This document shows, piece after piece, positions 1-6,619 of a stretch of DNA of 54,011 bases. The translations under genes were made by a program, and so were the position numbers. Under the pieces are notes generated by a model. That model was given only the letters and a program-made list of their open reading frames with translations. It was not told the DNA's origin and ran no database searches. Positions within the stretch are counted from its first letter, which is position 1; the number at the start of each line of letters is the position of its first letter. The DNA comes from Clostridia bacterium (GTDB lineage: Bacteria; Bacillota; Clostridia; Christensenellales; Aristaeellaceae). Location of the stretch: contig JAFXBE010000028.1 in NCBI GenBank assembly GCA_017516765.1, forward strand, positions 1-54,011, in the 5' to 3' direction.

Positions 1-18
1 GCGTGTACGGTGGTTTCG

Positions 19-89
19 GAACCCTTGCGTAGCAAGGGGTTCCTATCGCCGTTTGCCGCCCGGGGAGCCGTAGGCTCCTAGGCAAACGG
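19..89. repeat. Two adjacent GC-rich intergenic hairpins
   Basis: Two inverted repeats sit side by side. The first has arms at 19-28 and 32-42 around a GTA loop, with one bulged G. The second is nested: outer arms CCGTTTGCC (49-57) and GGCAAACGG (81-89) enclose GGAGCC-gta-GGCTCC (64-78). No T-run follows either one, so they are not clear terminators. They could be structured RNA at the end of an upstream transcript or a dispersed palindromic repeat. The gene on the left lies outside the window. Confidence 0.6.
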
Positions 90-98
90 TGCAAATGT

Positions 99-133
99 CG
101 TCAAAAAAGCCGCCGCAGGCGTGTTTTTTGACG
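99..133. terminator. Bidirectional intrinsic terminator after nrdR
   Basis: Arms CGTCAAAAAA (99-108) and TTTTTTGACG (124-133) enclose a GC hairpin CGCC-gca-GGCG (111-121). The A6 and T6 tracts on either side give a U-run in both directions, so it can end the minus-strand nrdR transcript and any plus-strand transcript entering from the left. Confidence 0.75.
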
Positions 134-139
134 AGCTGA

Positions 140-162
140 GCAGGAGCCGGAACGGCTCCTGC
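140..162. repeat. GC-rich hairpin downstream of nrdR
   Basis: A perfect 9-bp inverted repeat, GCAGGAGCC (140-148) and GGCTCCTGC (154-162), with a 5-nt loop, lies between the nrdR stop and the bidirectional terminator. It would be transcribed at the 3' end of the nrdR mRNA and could protect that end. Role inferred. Confidence 0.55.
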
Positions 163-201
163 GGTCGGATCGTTATGTTGGGGTGCAGCGGCAGATGGTG
201 C

Positions 202-678
202 TTAATCTTCCGCGTTGCGCTTGGCGCTCTCCCGCACCAGCTTGTTCAGCTCGTCCATAAAGCTGGAAACATCGGTAAACTGTCGGTATACGGAGGCGAA
301 GCGTACGTAGGCCACCTCGTCCAGCAGCTTCAGCTCTGCCATAACGGCTTCGCCGATGCGGCGGGAGGAGAATTCGTCGTCGCCGCTGGAATGCACCAGC
401 TTTTCCACCTTTTCGACGATGGTGTCGATCTGGGCGATGCTGACGGGACGCTTCTGACAGGCGTGGATGAGCCCCTGCTTGATCTTTGCACCGTTAAAGG
501 GTTCGCGGCGCATATCCTTCTTGACCACCATAACGGGGGAAGTCTCGATCTTCTCGTAGGTGGTAAAGCGGCGGCCGCAGTTCAGGCACTCTCTGCGGCG
601 GCGGATGGAACTGCCTTCTTCCGTGGGTCGGCTGTCAATGACGCGGCTGTCCAGATAACCGCAGTACTGGCATCTCAT
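202..678 (-). CDS. nrdR: Transcriptional repressor NrdR
   Basis: NrdR is the zinc-ribbon/ATP-cone repressor of ribonucleotide reductase genes; it senses ATP/dATP. The 158-aa product has the usual family length. The N-terminal zinc ribbon shows CQYC at residues 3-6 and CLNC at 31-34, followed by GRRFTTYE. The ATP-cone domain runs from about residue 46 to 136 ([16 protein letters not shown], then [24 protein letters not shown]). The start codon has a GGAGG site just upstream on the minus strand. It lies downstream of the YlmC/YmxH-like gene, a familiar Firmicute neighbourhood. A sigma-A promoter is visible at 757-785. No ribonucleotide reductase gene is in the window, so its targets are elsewhere. 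Very secure. Confidence 0.97.
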   Translation of the reverse strand: MRCQYCGYLDSRVIDSRPTEEGSSIRRRRECLNCGRRFTTYEKIETSPVMVVKKDMRREPFNGAKIKQGLIHACQKRPVSIAQIDTIVEKVEKLVHSSGDDEFSSRRIGEAVMAELKLLDEVAYVRFASVYRQFTDVSSFMDELNKLVRESAKRNAED

Positions 679-756
679 GAAAGATATTCCTCCTTTTTGA
701 CAGCGGGGGGGGCAAACCTCATCGCTTGTATGGGAACAGGTAGTATGTGGAAAACC

Positions 757-785
757 AGTATAACAGAGAAAACATCGGTTTTCAA
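757..785 (-). promoter_or_regulatory. Sigma-A promoter for nrdR
   Basis: Read on the minus strand, TTGAAA (780-785) and TATACT (757-762) are separated by 17 bp. It lies between the YlmC-like gene and nrdR, so nrdR has its own promoter. No clear NrdR box was seen. Confidence 0.7.
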
Positions 786-816
786 GGGTTTTGACAGGGG
801 GTGTGGAAAATTTTCC

Positions 817-1080
817 TCATTCATGCATGCCGCAGCAGGGTTCGCCCTGTCGGATCGTGACCAGCACCACGTCGTCGCCGATGCGGTATACATCCTCCCA
901 GGGGATCACCAGACCGCATTTTTCGCCGCGCAGGCTTTGCAGAAAAGAGGTTTCGGCCGGTACAACCAAAGCGGTGATGCGGCTGTCCTTGAGTGAAAAT
1001 TCCAGATCCATCACCTTGCCCAGCCGCCGTCCGTCGGCAAGGTCGACCACTTCCTTCTGCTTCAGCTCGGCAAGCGTCAC
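817..1080 (-). CDS. YlmC/YmxH-family PRC-barrel protein
   Basis: A small single-domain PRC-barrel protein of 87 aa. The signature is KEVVDLADGRRLGKVMDLEF near the N-terminus, then ITALVVP and CGLVIPWEDVYRIGDDVVLV. Members of this YlmC/YmxH family are common in spore-forming Firmicutes and are often linked to sporulation, but their biochemical role is not established. I chose the GTG at 1080, reading VTLAELKQ, because AAGGAG lies 8 nt upstream and family members begin at this point. A TTG at 1110 in the same frame would put the Shine-Dalgarno inside the gene. The product ends with CCGMHE. It sits directly upstream of nrdR on the same strand. Confidence 0.85.
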   Translation of the reverse strand: MTLAELKQKEVVDLADGRRLGKVMDLEFSLKDSRITALVVPAETSFLQSLRGEKCGLVIPWEDVYRIGDDVVLVTIRQGEPCCGMHE

Positions 1081-1173
1081 GCCATCAGCTCCTTCAGGTA
1101 CTACAGGCAAAGAAAAACAGAGGGGGGATTCGCGGGGGAGTGGTACATACTATGCGGCGCTGCGGCAAAATGT

Positions 1174-1213
1174 GAAAAAAACCGCCTGCAGAGCTTCTCT
1201 GCATAGCGGTTTT
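1174..1213 (-). terminator. Intrinsic terminator of RNase P RNA
   Basis: On the minus strand, arms AACCGC..GCAGAG and CTCTGC..GGTT with one bulge and a 3-nt loop are followed by a run of T (A-run at 1175-1181 on the plus strand). It directly follows the RNase P RNA. Confidence 0.75.
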
Positions 1214-1216
1214 CGG

Positions 1217-1560
1217 TTGCTGCCGGTGCGGTCGTAAGCCGAGTTCTGTCGTTGGACGATCATCTATCTACGCCGCACGTTGCCGCACGGCTCCAGCGTT
1301 CTCTTTAAGAGCACGGCGGGCCGCCGTATTGCCCTTGATCGGAACTTGCATCGGGTGGGGTTTACAGCGCGTATCCGTTACCGGTACGCGGGTGAGCTCT
1401 TACCTCGCCTTTCCATCCTTACCCGGTAGAACCGGGCGGTCTCTTTCTGTTGCACTTTCCTTGGAGTTGCCTCCACCGGCCGTTAACCGGCACCCTGCCC
1501 TGTGATGCTCGGACTTTCCTCATGGCTTGCGCCACGCGATCGCCTGGCCGCCCGGCAGCG
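1217..1560 (-). ncRNA. rnpB: RNase P RNA, bacterial class A
   Basis: This is the catalytic RNA of RNase P, which matures tRNA 5' ends. Conserved blocks are recognisable on the minus strand in the right order: GAGGAAAGTCCGAGC near the 5' end, CAGGGCAGGGTGCC, AGTGCAACAGAAAGAGACCG, GGGTAAGGATGGAAAGG, the GGTAAGAGCTCACC block, TAAACCCCACC, and the 3' CGACAGAACTCGGCTTAC. The order matches the type-A architecture. The 5' boundary is placed from the -10 element at 1567-1572 and the 3' boundary from the terminator; both are good to about 10 nt. Confidence 0.95.
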
Positions 1561-1566
1561 GCAAAA

Positions 1567-1595
1567 AGGATAGCACGCCGGAGCGGGATTGTCAA
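1567..1595 (-). promoter_or_regulatory. rnpB promoter
   Basis: On the minus strand, a perfect -35 TTGACA (1590-1595) and -10 TATCCT (1567-1572) are 17 bp apart. The -35 overlaps the -35 of the divergent L,D-transpeptidase promoter. Confidence 0.8.
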
Positions 1596-1618
1596 GAAAA
1601 GGCGGGTTGTGGTATGAT
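1589..1618 (+). promoter_or_regulatory. Promoter of the L,D-transpeptidase gene
   Basis: TTGTCA (1589-1594) and TATGAT (1613-1618) are 18 bp apart. The -35 shares its bases with the rnpB -35 on the other strand, so the two polymerases should compete for the site. Confidence 0.65.
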
Positions 1619-1748
1619 GAAAAAGCGGAGATTGTGAGGAGTATTTACATATCATCACAAAGGATTTCCGTCTGCTGTGTCGAAAATAGATGCCGACAGG
1701 TTTATTACGCCCATCCCAATGCAAACGAGACGGAGGTTGGAAACGATT

Positions 1749-2966
1749 ATGACCCGGGTCCTGAGAACAACCGCAATGGTGACCGTTTTTGTGCTGATTG
1801 CTTTGCTGTTGCCCGTTGGGGCTTTTGCCAAGACACTGGAGGAGTGGATGGCAGGCTACGACACCGGCGCCATCTGGTTCGGTGAGGATTTCCACTACGA
1901 TATTACCGACGAGGAAGCCTGCTGGGAGCTGCTGATGAAGCCCATCACCGTACTGGATGTGGGGCAGCGCGAGGTGGTTTCGCCCCGCACCGGTCCCGGA
2001 AACGATTACCCCAAGGTAAATACCGACAAGCTGGGCGGCACCATCAACGGCTCTTCGGCTGCCGTGCATGTGCTGGGCGATGATGAGGACGGCTGGACCA
2101 AGATCGAGGGTCTGGATTACTACAACCGTGTAATCCGCGGGTATGTGCGCACTAATCTGCTCAAGACCGTCACCCCCCGTGAGGATTACGGCATCATTAT
2201 CGACAAGCTGACCCAGCAGCTCTATGTTTTCAAAGAGGGCAAGCTCTGGTCCAGCTGTGCGGTATCCACCGGTCTGCCCAACGACAGCCAGCCCTACAAC
2301 GAGACCGCGGCAGGCGAATACCTGATGTGCAGCCGTATGGGCGATTTCGACAGCGAAGGTATGATCTGCGCCATGGCACTGCGCTTCAACGGCGGCGATG
2401 CCATCCATCAGGTGCCCTACACCTTCCTGGCAGACGGCACCAAGCGTTTTTCCACATGGGAATCCAAGCTGGGTCAGCGCGCCAGCCACGGCTGCGTGCG
2501 TGTGGCGCGCATTGCCAACGAAGACGGTCTGAATATGGAATGGCTGTGGGAAAACATCAAAGTGAACACCAAGGTGGTCGTGTGGGACGACTACGGTCGC
2601 CGCCAGCCCTATCCCGAAGATTCGCTGGAACTGTACTACAACCCCAACCGGGGCAGCTATTACCACGGCGATGCTTATTGCAAGAGCGTCAAGAGCCGCT
2701 ATACGCCGCTGACCGGCTTCCCATATTCGGAACTGGATACCGGCGACTATGCCGACCTGAAACGCTGCACCACCTGTGCGCCTGTGCTGCGCAAGGCCGA
2801 GATCGACGAACTGAACCGCATGCGGGGACTGGAGCCCCTTGTGGATGACGGTGTAACCGCCCCCACCGGCGAGGAGGGCGCACCGCCCTCCAGCCTGGAT
2901 ACCTCACTGGTGCACAAATCCGACGAGGGCGATGTGATCATCGTCATCACCCCGGCGGGAGAATAA
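1749..2966 (+). CDS. Secreted L,D-transpeptidase (YkuD) with Cys-rich tail
   Basis: L,D-transpeptidases cross-link peptidoglycan outside the membrane. The 405-aa product starts at the ATG at 1749, with GGAGG about 12 nt upstream, giving a signal peptide that ends GAFA. Residues ~60-125 look like an SH3-type region (SPRTGPGNDYPKVN, then DGWTKIEG). The YkuD domain spans ~138-275, with GIIIDKLTQQLYVFKEGKLW and the catalytic SHGCVR motif (Cys249). Odd: after the catalytic domain there is a YHGDAYC (Cys311) ... CTTC (Cys340, Cys343) arrangement, like the small YHxxxC...CxxC metal-binding modules seen on some extracellular proteins. The tail ends in a Pro/Ser/acidic stretch. An in-frame upstream start at 1677 would bury the signal peptide and is rejected. 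Monocistronic, with a terminator after it. Confidence 0.93.
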   Translation: MTRVLRTTAMVTVFVLIALLLPVGAFAKTLEEWMAGYDTGAIWFGEDFHYDITDEEACWELLMKPITVLDVGQREVVSPRTGPGNDYPKVNTDKLGGTINGSSAAVHVLGDDEDGWTKIEGLDYYNRVIRGYVRTNLLKTVTPREDYGIIIDKLTQQLYVFKEGKLWSSCAVSTGLPNDSQPYNETAAGEYLMCSRMGDFDSEGMICAMALRFNGGDAIHQVPYTFLADGTKRFSTWESKLGQRASHGCVRVARIANEDGLNMEWLWENIKVNTKVVVWDDYGRRQPYPEDSLELYYNPNRGSYYHGDAYCKSVKSRYTPLTGFPYSELDTGDYADLKRCTTCAPVLRKAEIDELNRMRGLEPLVDDGVTAPTGEEGAPPSSLDTSLVHKSDEGDVIIVITPAGE

Positions 2967-2977
2967 AGCCATAAACG

Positions 2978-3018
2978 ACGGAGACAACAGCCCGCAACGG
3001 CTGCGGTCTCCGTTTTTA
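2978..3018 (+). terminator. Intrinsic terminator after L,D-transpeptidase
   Basis: Arms ACGGAGAC (2978-2985) and GTCTCCGT (3006-3013) enclose an inner CAGCC/GGCTG stem and are followed by T5. Confidence 0.85.
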
Positions 3019-3048
3019 TACAGAATACGGACAGGGGAGAAGAAAACC

Positions 3049-3789
3049 ATGCAGAAACCGGAAATGATCCTCTTTGATTACGGCTTTACCCTGCTCAACG
3101 AGCCGGACGCAGATTTTCTGCGGGGTGAGGAAGCGGTATTTCCCTACATTCTGGACAATCCGATGGGGAAAACCCCGAAGGAGCTGTGCGAAGCGGGGCT
3201 GGCGATTTTCCGGCAGCTGAAGGATTGCCGCCACATGGGTTTTGAGATCACCGAGAGGCAGATGATGCAGCTGAAATACGATAGCTTCGGGATCACCTTC
3301 TCCATCCCGCTGGAGGAAGTGGAGAACATCCTGTGGGATCATGTATCGCCGGGCGGGCGAATGCAGGGCATTAGGGCATTGCTTACGCAACTGGCGGATA
3401 TGGGCATCCGCAGCGGGGTCATCAGCAATCTGGGATGGTCGGGGGCTGCGCTGCGGCGGCGCATCGACCGGCTCCTGCCGGAAAACCGCTTTGAGTTTGT
3501 GCTGGCTTCCAGCGAGTACGGCTTCCGTAAGCCCCACGAAGCCATGTTCCGCATCGCCCTGCAAAGAGCGGGGCTTTCTCCGGAAAACGTCTGGTTCTGC
3601 GGCGACAGTGCGGCGGCGGATGTGTGCGGCGCACACAACGCGGGAATATTCCCTGTGCTTTACGAGGGCGAGGCGGAGGATGGGGAGCGCAGCCCCTATC
3701 TGGAAAAGAACCGGCAGATCCCGCTGGATTTTGATCATCTGCACATTCATCACTGGCGGGAGCTGGGAAAGGTACTGGAACAATTGTAA
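3049..3789 (+). CDS. HAD-superfamily hydrolase
   Basis: A 246-aa soluble HAD-family protein, probably a phosphatase of unknown substrate. Motif I is MILFDYGFTLLNE: the nucleophile Asp10 is present, but the second Asp of the usual DxD is Gly12, a variant found in a known HAD subset with FDYGxT. Motif II is GVISNLGWS (Ser), motif III the Lys in FRKPHEAMFRIAL, and motif IV FCGDSAAADVCGAHNAG. The cap lies between motifs I and II. The ATG at 3049 follows AGGGGAGA. The gene stands alone between two terminators and converges on the dipeptidase gene. Confidence 0.88.
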   Translation: MQKPEMILFDYGFTLLNEPDADFLRGEEAVFPYILDNPMGKTPKELCEAGLAIFRQLKDCRHMGFEITERQMMQLKYDSFGITFSIPLEEVENILWDHVSPGGRMQGIRALLTQLADMGIRSGVISNLGWSGAALRRRIDRLLPENRFEFVLASSEYGFRKPHEAMFRIALQRAGLSPENVWFCGDSAAADVCGAHNAGIFPVLYEGEAEDGERSPYLEKNRQIPLDFDHLHIHHWRELGKVLEQL

Positions 3790-3801
3790 TGCGGAATACC
3801 G

Positions 3802-3834
3802 GCAGCGGCGCAGGAAACCTTCCTGCGCCGCTGC
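3802..3834. terminator. Strong hairpin between convergent genes
   Basis: A 15-bp perfect stem (3802-3816 with 3820-3834) with a 3-nt loop lies between the convergent HAD and dipeptidase genes. T-rich bases follow on the plus strand (CTTCTTTG). Likely a shared terminator. Confidence 0.7.
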
Positions 3835-3852
3835 TGCTTCTTTGATATCTGT

Positions 3853-4758
3853 TCAGATCCTGTCCGTATAGGCGGCAAAGTTTTCACCCGCAATGCGTTT
3901 GACCAGTTCGTCGGAAAACCCACGCTGCAGCATCCTGTCCAGCAGGGCGGGTACATCCGCTGCCCGCCGGAGCCCTTCCGGGTATTGGTCGATGCCGTCA
4001 AAATCGCTGCCCAGTCCTACGCAGGCTTCGCCGCCCAGCGCGCACATGTGTGCCAGATGGTCGATCACCGTATCTGTGGAGGCGCATCCCCTGTCCGTCA
4101 GAAAAGGCACATAGAAATTGACGCCCACAAAGCCGCCGGATGCAAACAGCTTCTTCAGCTGCCGATCCGTCAGGTTGCGGGGGTGGTCGCACAGACGGCG
4201 GGCACAGCTGTGGGATGCCATGCAGGGGATGGGCGCATCCATTACCTCATCGCTGCCCCGCTCGTTCAGGTGGGAGATGTCCACCGCCATATGCAGACGG
4301 TGCATCTCGTCCACGACTGCTTTCCCGAACGGGGTCAGCCCCTCCCGGGAGCCGCCCGCAGCGGGATGCGCAAGCCGGTTTTCGTTGTTCCAGACGATCG
4401 CTGCTGCCAGCACGCCCATTTGGGCATAATGTCCGACGGAAGCCGTATCCTCCCCGAAGGCTTCGCCTCCTTCGATGGTCAGGAAGGCATTGGCGTGTCC
4501 GGGCAGCGCATCGCTGATTTTCCAGATCTGCCGGAACCCCTGCTGCCGGAGCTTCTCGAAGGCTGCCAGCTCCCGCCGGATCAGATCCCGGTCATTGCCG
4601 GAAAGCCCGTTGCTGCCAACGAACAGCGCAAGCGCCTGCACCCGGGTGTGTCCGGTGGAGGCAAGCTGCCCACAGGTGATGTCAAGGGTCTGCGGGGCGG
4701 GCTCTTCCTGTTGTGCAAGACGCCAAAGGGTGTCGGCATGGGTGTCGCAGATCAGCAT
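3853..4758 (-). CDS. Membrane dipeptidase family (peptidase M19)
   Basis: A zinc-dependent amidohydrolase-fold dipeptidase of the renal dipeptidase family. The 301-aa product carries the metal ligands in order: DTHADT (residues 5-10, HxD), the bridging Glu in LTIEGGEAF (~95), His in DISHLNE, His in ASHSCARR, and GSDFDG near 253. There is no signal peptide, so it is probably cytosolic and acts on dipeptides; substrate unproven. AAGGAG lies 8 nt before the ATG. It follows the GuaA-like gene on the same strand but is separated from it by a terminator. Confidence 0.92.
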   Translation of the reverse strand: MLICDTHADTLWRLAQQEEPAPQTLDITCGQLASTGHTRVQALALFVGSNGLSGNDRDLIRRELAAFEKLRQQGFRQIWKISDALPGHANAFLTIEGGEAFGEDTASVGHYAQMGVLAAAIVWNNENRLAHPAAGGSREGLTPFGKAVVDEMHRLHMAVDISHLNERGSDEVMDAPIPCMASHSCARRLCDHPRNLTDRQLKKLFASGGFVGVNFYVPFLTDRGCASTDTVIDHLAHMCALGGEACVGLGSDFDGIDQYPEGLRRAADVPALLDRMLQRGFSDELVKRIAGENFAAYTDRI

Positions 4759-4785
4759 GGTGTCTGCTCCTTTCTGTGGTGAGAA

Positions 4786-4810
4786 AAGCGTCCCGGATAC
4801 CGGGACGCTT
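4786..4810 (-). terminator. Terminator after the GuaA-like gene
   Basis: An 11-bp stem AAGCGTCCCGG / CCGGGACGCTT with a 3-nt loop; read on the minus strand it runs into CTTTTCTC. It separates the GuaA-like gene from the dipeptidase gene. Confidence 0.75.
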
Positions 4811-4828
4811 CAATGTTTATGCACTTGC

Positions 4829-6274
4829 TCATTCCGGCATGCTGTAACGCTTGCTGGGGGTCAGATCGTAGACTACGCGGGATACATCCGGGATCTCTGC
4901 CAGAATGCGTGCTGTGGCGCGCTCCATCAGGTCAAAGGGCAGCCGGGCGGCAAGCCCCTGTCCCTGCGAGGCCTGAATGGCACGCAGGCAGATGGTGTAG
5001 CGTCCGGGTGCATCCGGGCTCTGGATCAGCGTGGCGTAATACTGCCACAGCTTTTTGTCCAGCCGGGCTTCCAGGATTTCTTCCTGCAGGAAGGAATCGG
5101 CTGCCCTGAGCAGGTTGAGGCGCTTTTCGGTCACTTTGCCGTAAATGCGCAGCGCAAGCCCGCTGGAGGGGAAGGACTGGCGGTTGGCAACGGATTCCGG
5201 CAGCCCCAGCGCGGTTGCCAGACGGCGTACCTCATCCTTGAAAAGATGCCGGATCGGCTCGAGGATGGTCACCTTCAGCTCCATCGGATCCGCATCGGCA
5301 TCGTTGTAGAGCACATCACTGTAGTTGGTGCCCATCATCAGTCCGCACAGCTCGGGGTGGCGGTGCAGGTGATCGGTCAGGGTACGGCGCATCAGACGGG
5401 AAGCCGCTTTTTCCTTGGCGTCCGCACCGTCGATATCCGCCAGCGCCTTCAGGAAGGATTCACGGGCATCCACGCAGGCAACGGGTAACCCCAGCGATTC
5501 CTGCGCTTCGCTGATCACGTTCTGCACCTCGCCCTGCCGGAACAGACCCGTATCCACAAAGATGCAGCTGAGCCGGTCGCCCAACGCCATGCTTGCCAGC
5601 TTGGCGCATACGGCGCTGTCCACGCCGCCGGAAATGGCGCAAAGCACCTGCCCGTCGGCAGGCACGCCTTCCCGGATCACGGCAAGGGCTTGCCCGATCT
5701 TAGTATCTTCATTCCAGTCGGCGCGGCATTTGCAGATTTCATAGGCAAAATTGGTCAGCAGCTGTGCCGCATCCGGATCGTTGCGCTCAATGGGATACTC
5801 CAGCGCATAGAGCGGCATGTCGGCCGCCATACAACCGATGATGTCTTCTCCCGCTGCGGCGATGGGCAGCATATTCCCGGCCGGGTGGAGGGGGGCCAGC
5901 ATCAGCAGCACGCCGCCGCCCTGATCCATGCCCTGAAAAAGGGGATGATCGATCAGCGTAAGCGGAATGGGCGTGGTGGAATAGAGCATGGGGGAAACCT
6001 GACCGCCCTCTCTGATGCACAGCGCAGCAGCGATCCCGCCCAAAGCCAGCACGGGCAGCCCGGAGTCGAGGATCCGGCTGTCCAGCCCATCCATGGCGCC
6101 GGGTTCGTCCGGCGGCGCAGAGATGATGATGCCCTTGGGATGGTGCGCCATCAGGGTTTCCAGCGGGGTGTCGAAGGGCAGCGACAGGCTGTACACCTGC
6201 CGCCAGCGCAGCAGACGGCAGATCAGCCAGGCGGCGGATCGATCTTTACAGAAAACAATAACAGGTTCCTGCAT
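4829..6274 (-). CDS. GMP synthase-like ATP pyrophosphatase with degenerate amidotransferase domain
   Basis: A 481-aa protein with the domain order of GuaA: amidotransferase-like (~1-190), N-type ATP pyrophosphatase (~195-370), C-terminal dimerisation domain (~375-481). The PP-loop is intact (SGGVDS, 215-220), as are FVDTGLFRQGE, GTNYSDV and EPIRHLFKDEVR. The class I amidotransferase triad is missing: the nucleophile elbow reads ALGGIAAAL (no Cys) and the usual FHPE region reads EYPIE. The HHNVGG segment of true GMP synthases is absent, FPGPGLA is FPSSGLA (368-374), and the C-terminus is TPSKRYSMPE instead of the family's IEWE end. I infer a free-ammonia or partner-fed enzyme, possibly with a substrate other than XMP. 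The ATG at 6274 follows AAGGAGG; an upstream start at 6403 adds 43 residues with no homology-like features. Confidence 0.85.
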   Translation of the reverse strand: MQEPVIVFCKDRSAAWLICRLLRWRQVYSLSLPFDTPLETLMAHHPKGIIISAPPDEPGAMDGLDSRILDSGLPVLALGGIAAALCIREGGQVSPMLYSTTPIPLTLIDHPLFQGMDQGGGVLLMLAPLHPAGNMLPIAAAGEDIIGCMAADMPLYALEYPIERNDPDAAQLLTNFAYEICKCRADWNEDTKIGQALAVIREGVPADGQVLCAISGGVDSAVCAKLASMALGDRLSCIFVDTGLFRQGEVQNVISEAQESLGLPVACVDARESFLKALADIDGADAKEKAASRLMRRTLTDHLHRHPELCGLMMGTNYSDVLYNDADADPMELKVTILEPIRHLFKDEVRRLATALGLPESVANRQSFPSSGLALRIYGKVTEKRLNLLRAADSFLQEEILEARLDKKLWQYYATLIQSPDAPGRYTICLRAIQASQGQGLAARLPFDLMERATARILAEIPDVSRVVYDLTPSKRYSMPE

Positions 6275-6382
6275 GTGCGGCCTCCTTGGGGGTGAATGCA
6301 GCGGGACGCGGGTCCGGCTGTTCGGGGCGCTCCGTCCGTCTTCTGTGTGCGCTTGCTGCACTGACCACGGGAGAGGGCGGAA

Positions 6383-6401
6383 GAATACAACACCTGTATT
6401 C
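6383..6401. promoter_or_regulatory. Dyad GAATAC-7-GTATTC upstream of the GuaA-like gene
   Basis: A perfect 6-bp inverted repeat with a 7-bp spacer in the 345-bp divergent region between the GuaA-like gene and the PQQ-propeller gene. It resembles an operator. No purine riboswitch core was recognised in this region, and apart from this dyad and the promoter at 6465 I see nothing else in it. Confidence 0.35.
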
Positions 6402-6464
6402 AATTCGACGTTTCCACCCCAAAACCCTTCTTACCCGCACAAACGTAAAACAATCGGCAGGGAC

Positions 6465-6493
6465 TTGTAGACTTGGGCGAATCTTGGTATAAT
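6465..6493 (+). promoter_or_regulatory. Sigma-A promoter of the PQQ-plsX-acpP run
   Basis: TTGTAG (6465-6470) and a perfect TATAAT (6488-6493), 17 bp apart, are followed by a leader of about 120 nt before the first start codon. No other strong promoter was seen between here and acpP, so the genes downstream probably share it. Confidence 0.75.
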
Positions 6494-6619
6494 AAACAAA
6501 GGTATGTCCCTATACCTGTCTCCCGGTGCAAGCGCGCCGGGCAGTGCACGCCAGAACACCGGCAGCCGCCGTTTCAGGGCAGCCGCTACGCATTCAGAGC
6601 ATGTAAGGAGTGCAACATT

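Noticed and set aside
121..996. A plus-strand frame opposite nrdR and the YlmC-like gene
   Set aside because: No ribosome site or domain; two secure genes lie on the other strand.
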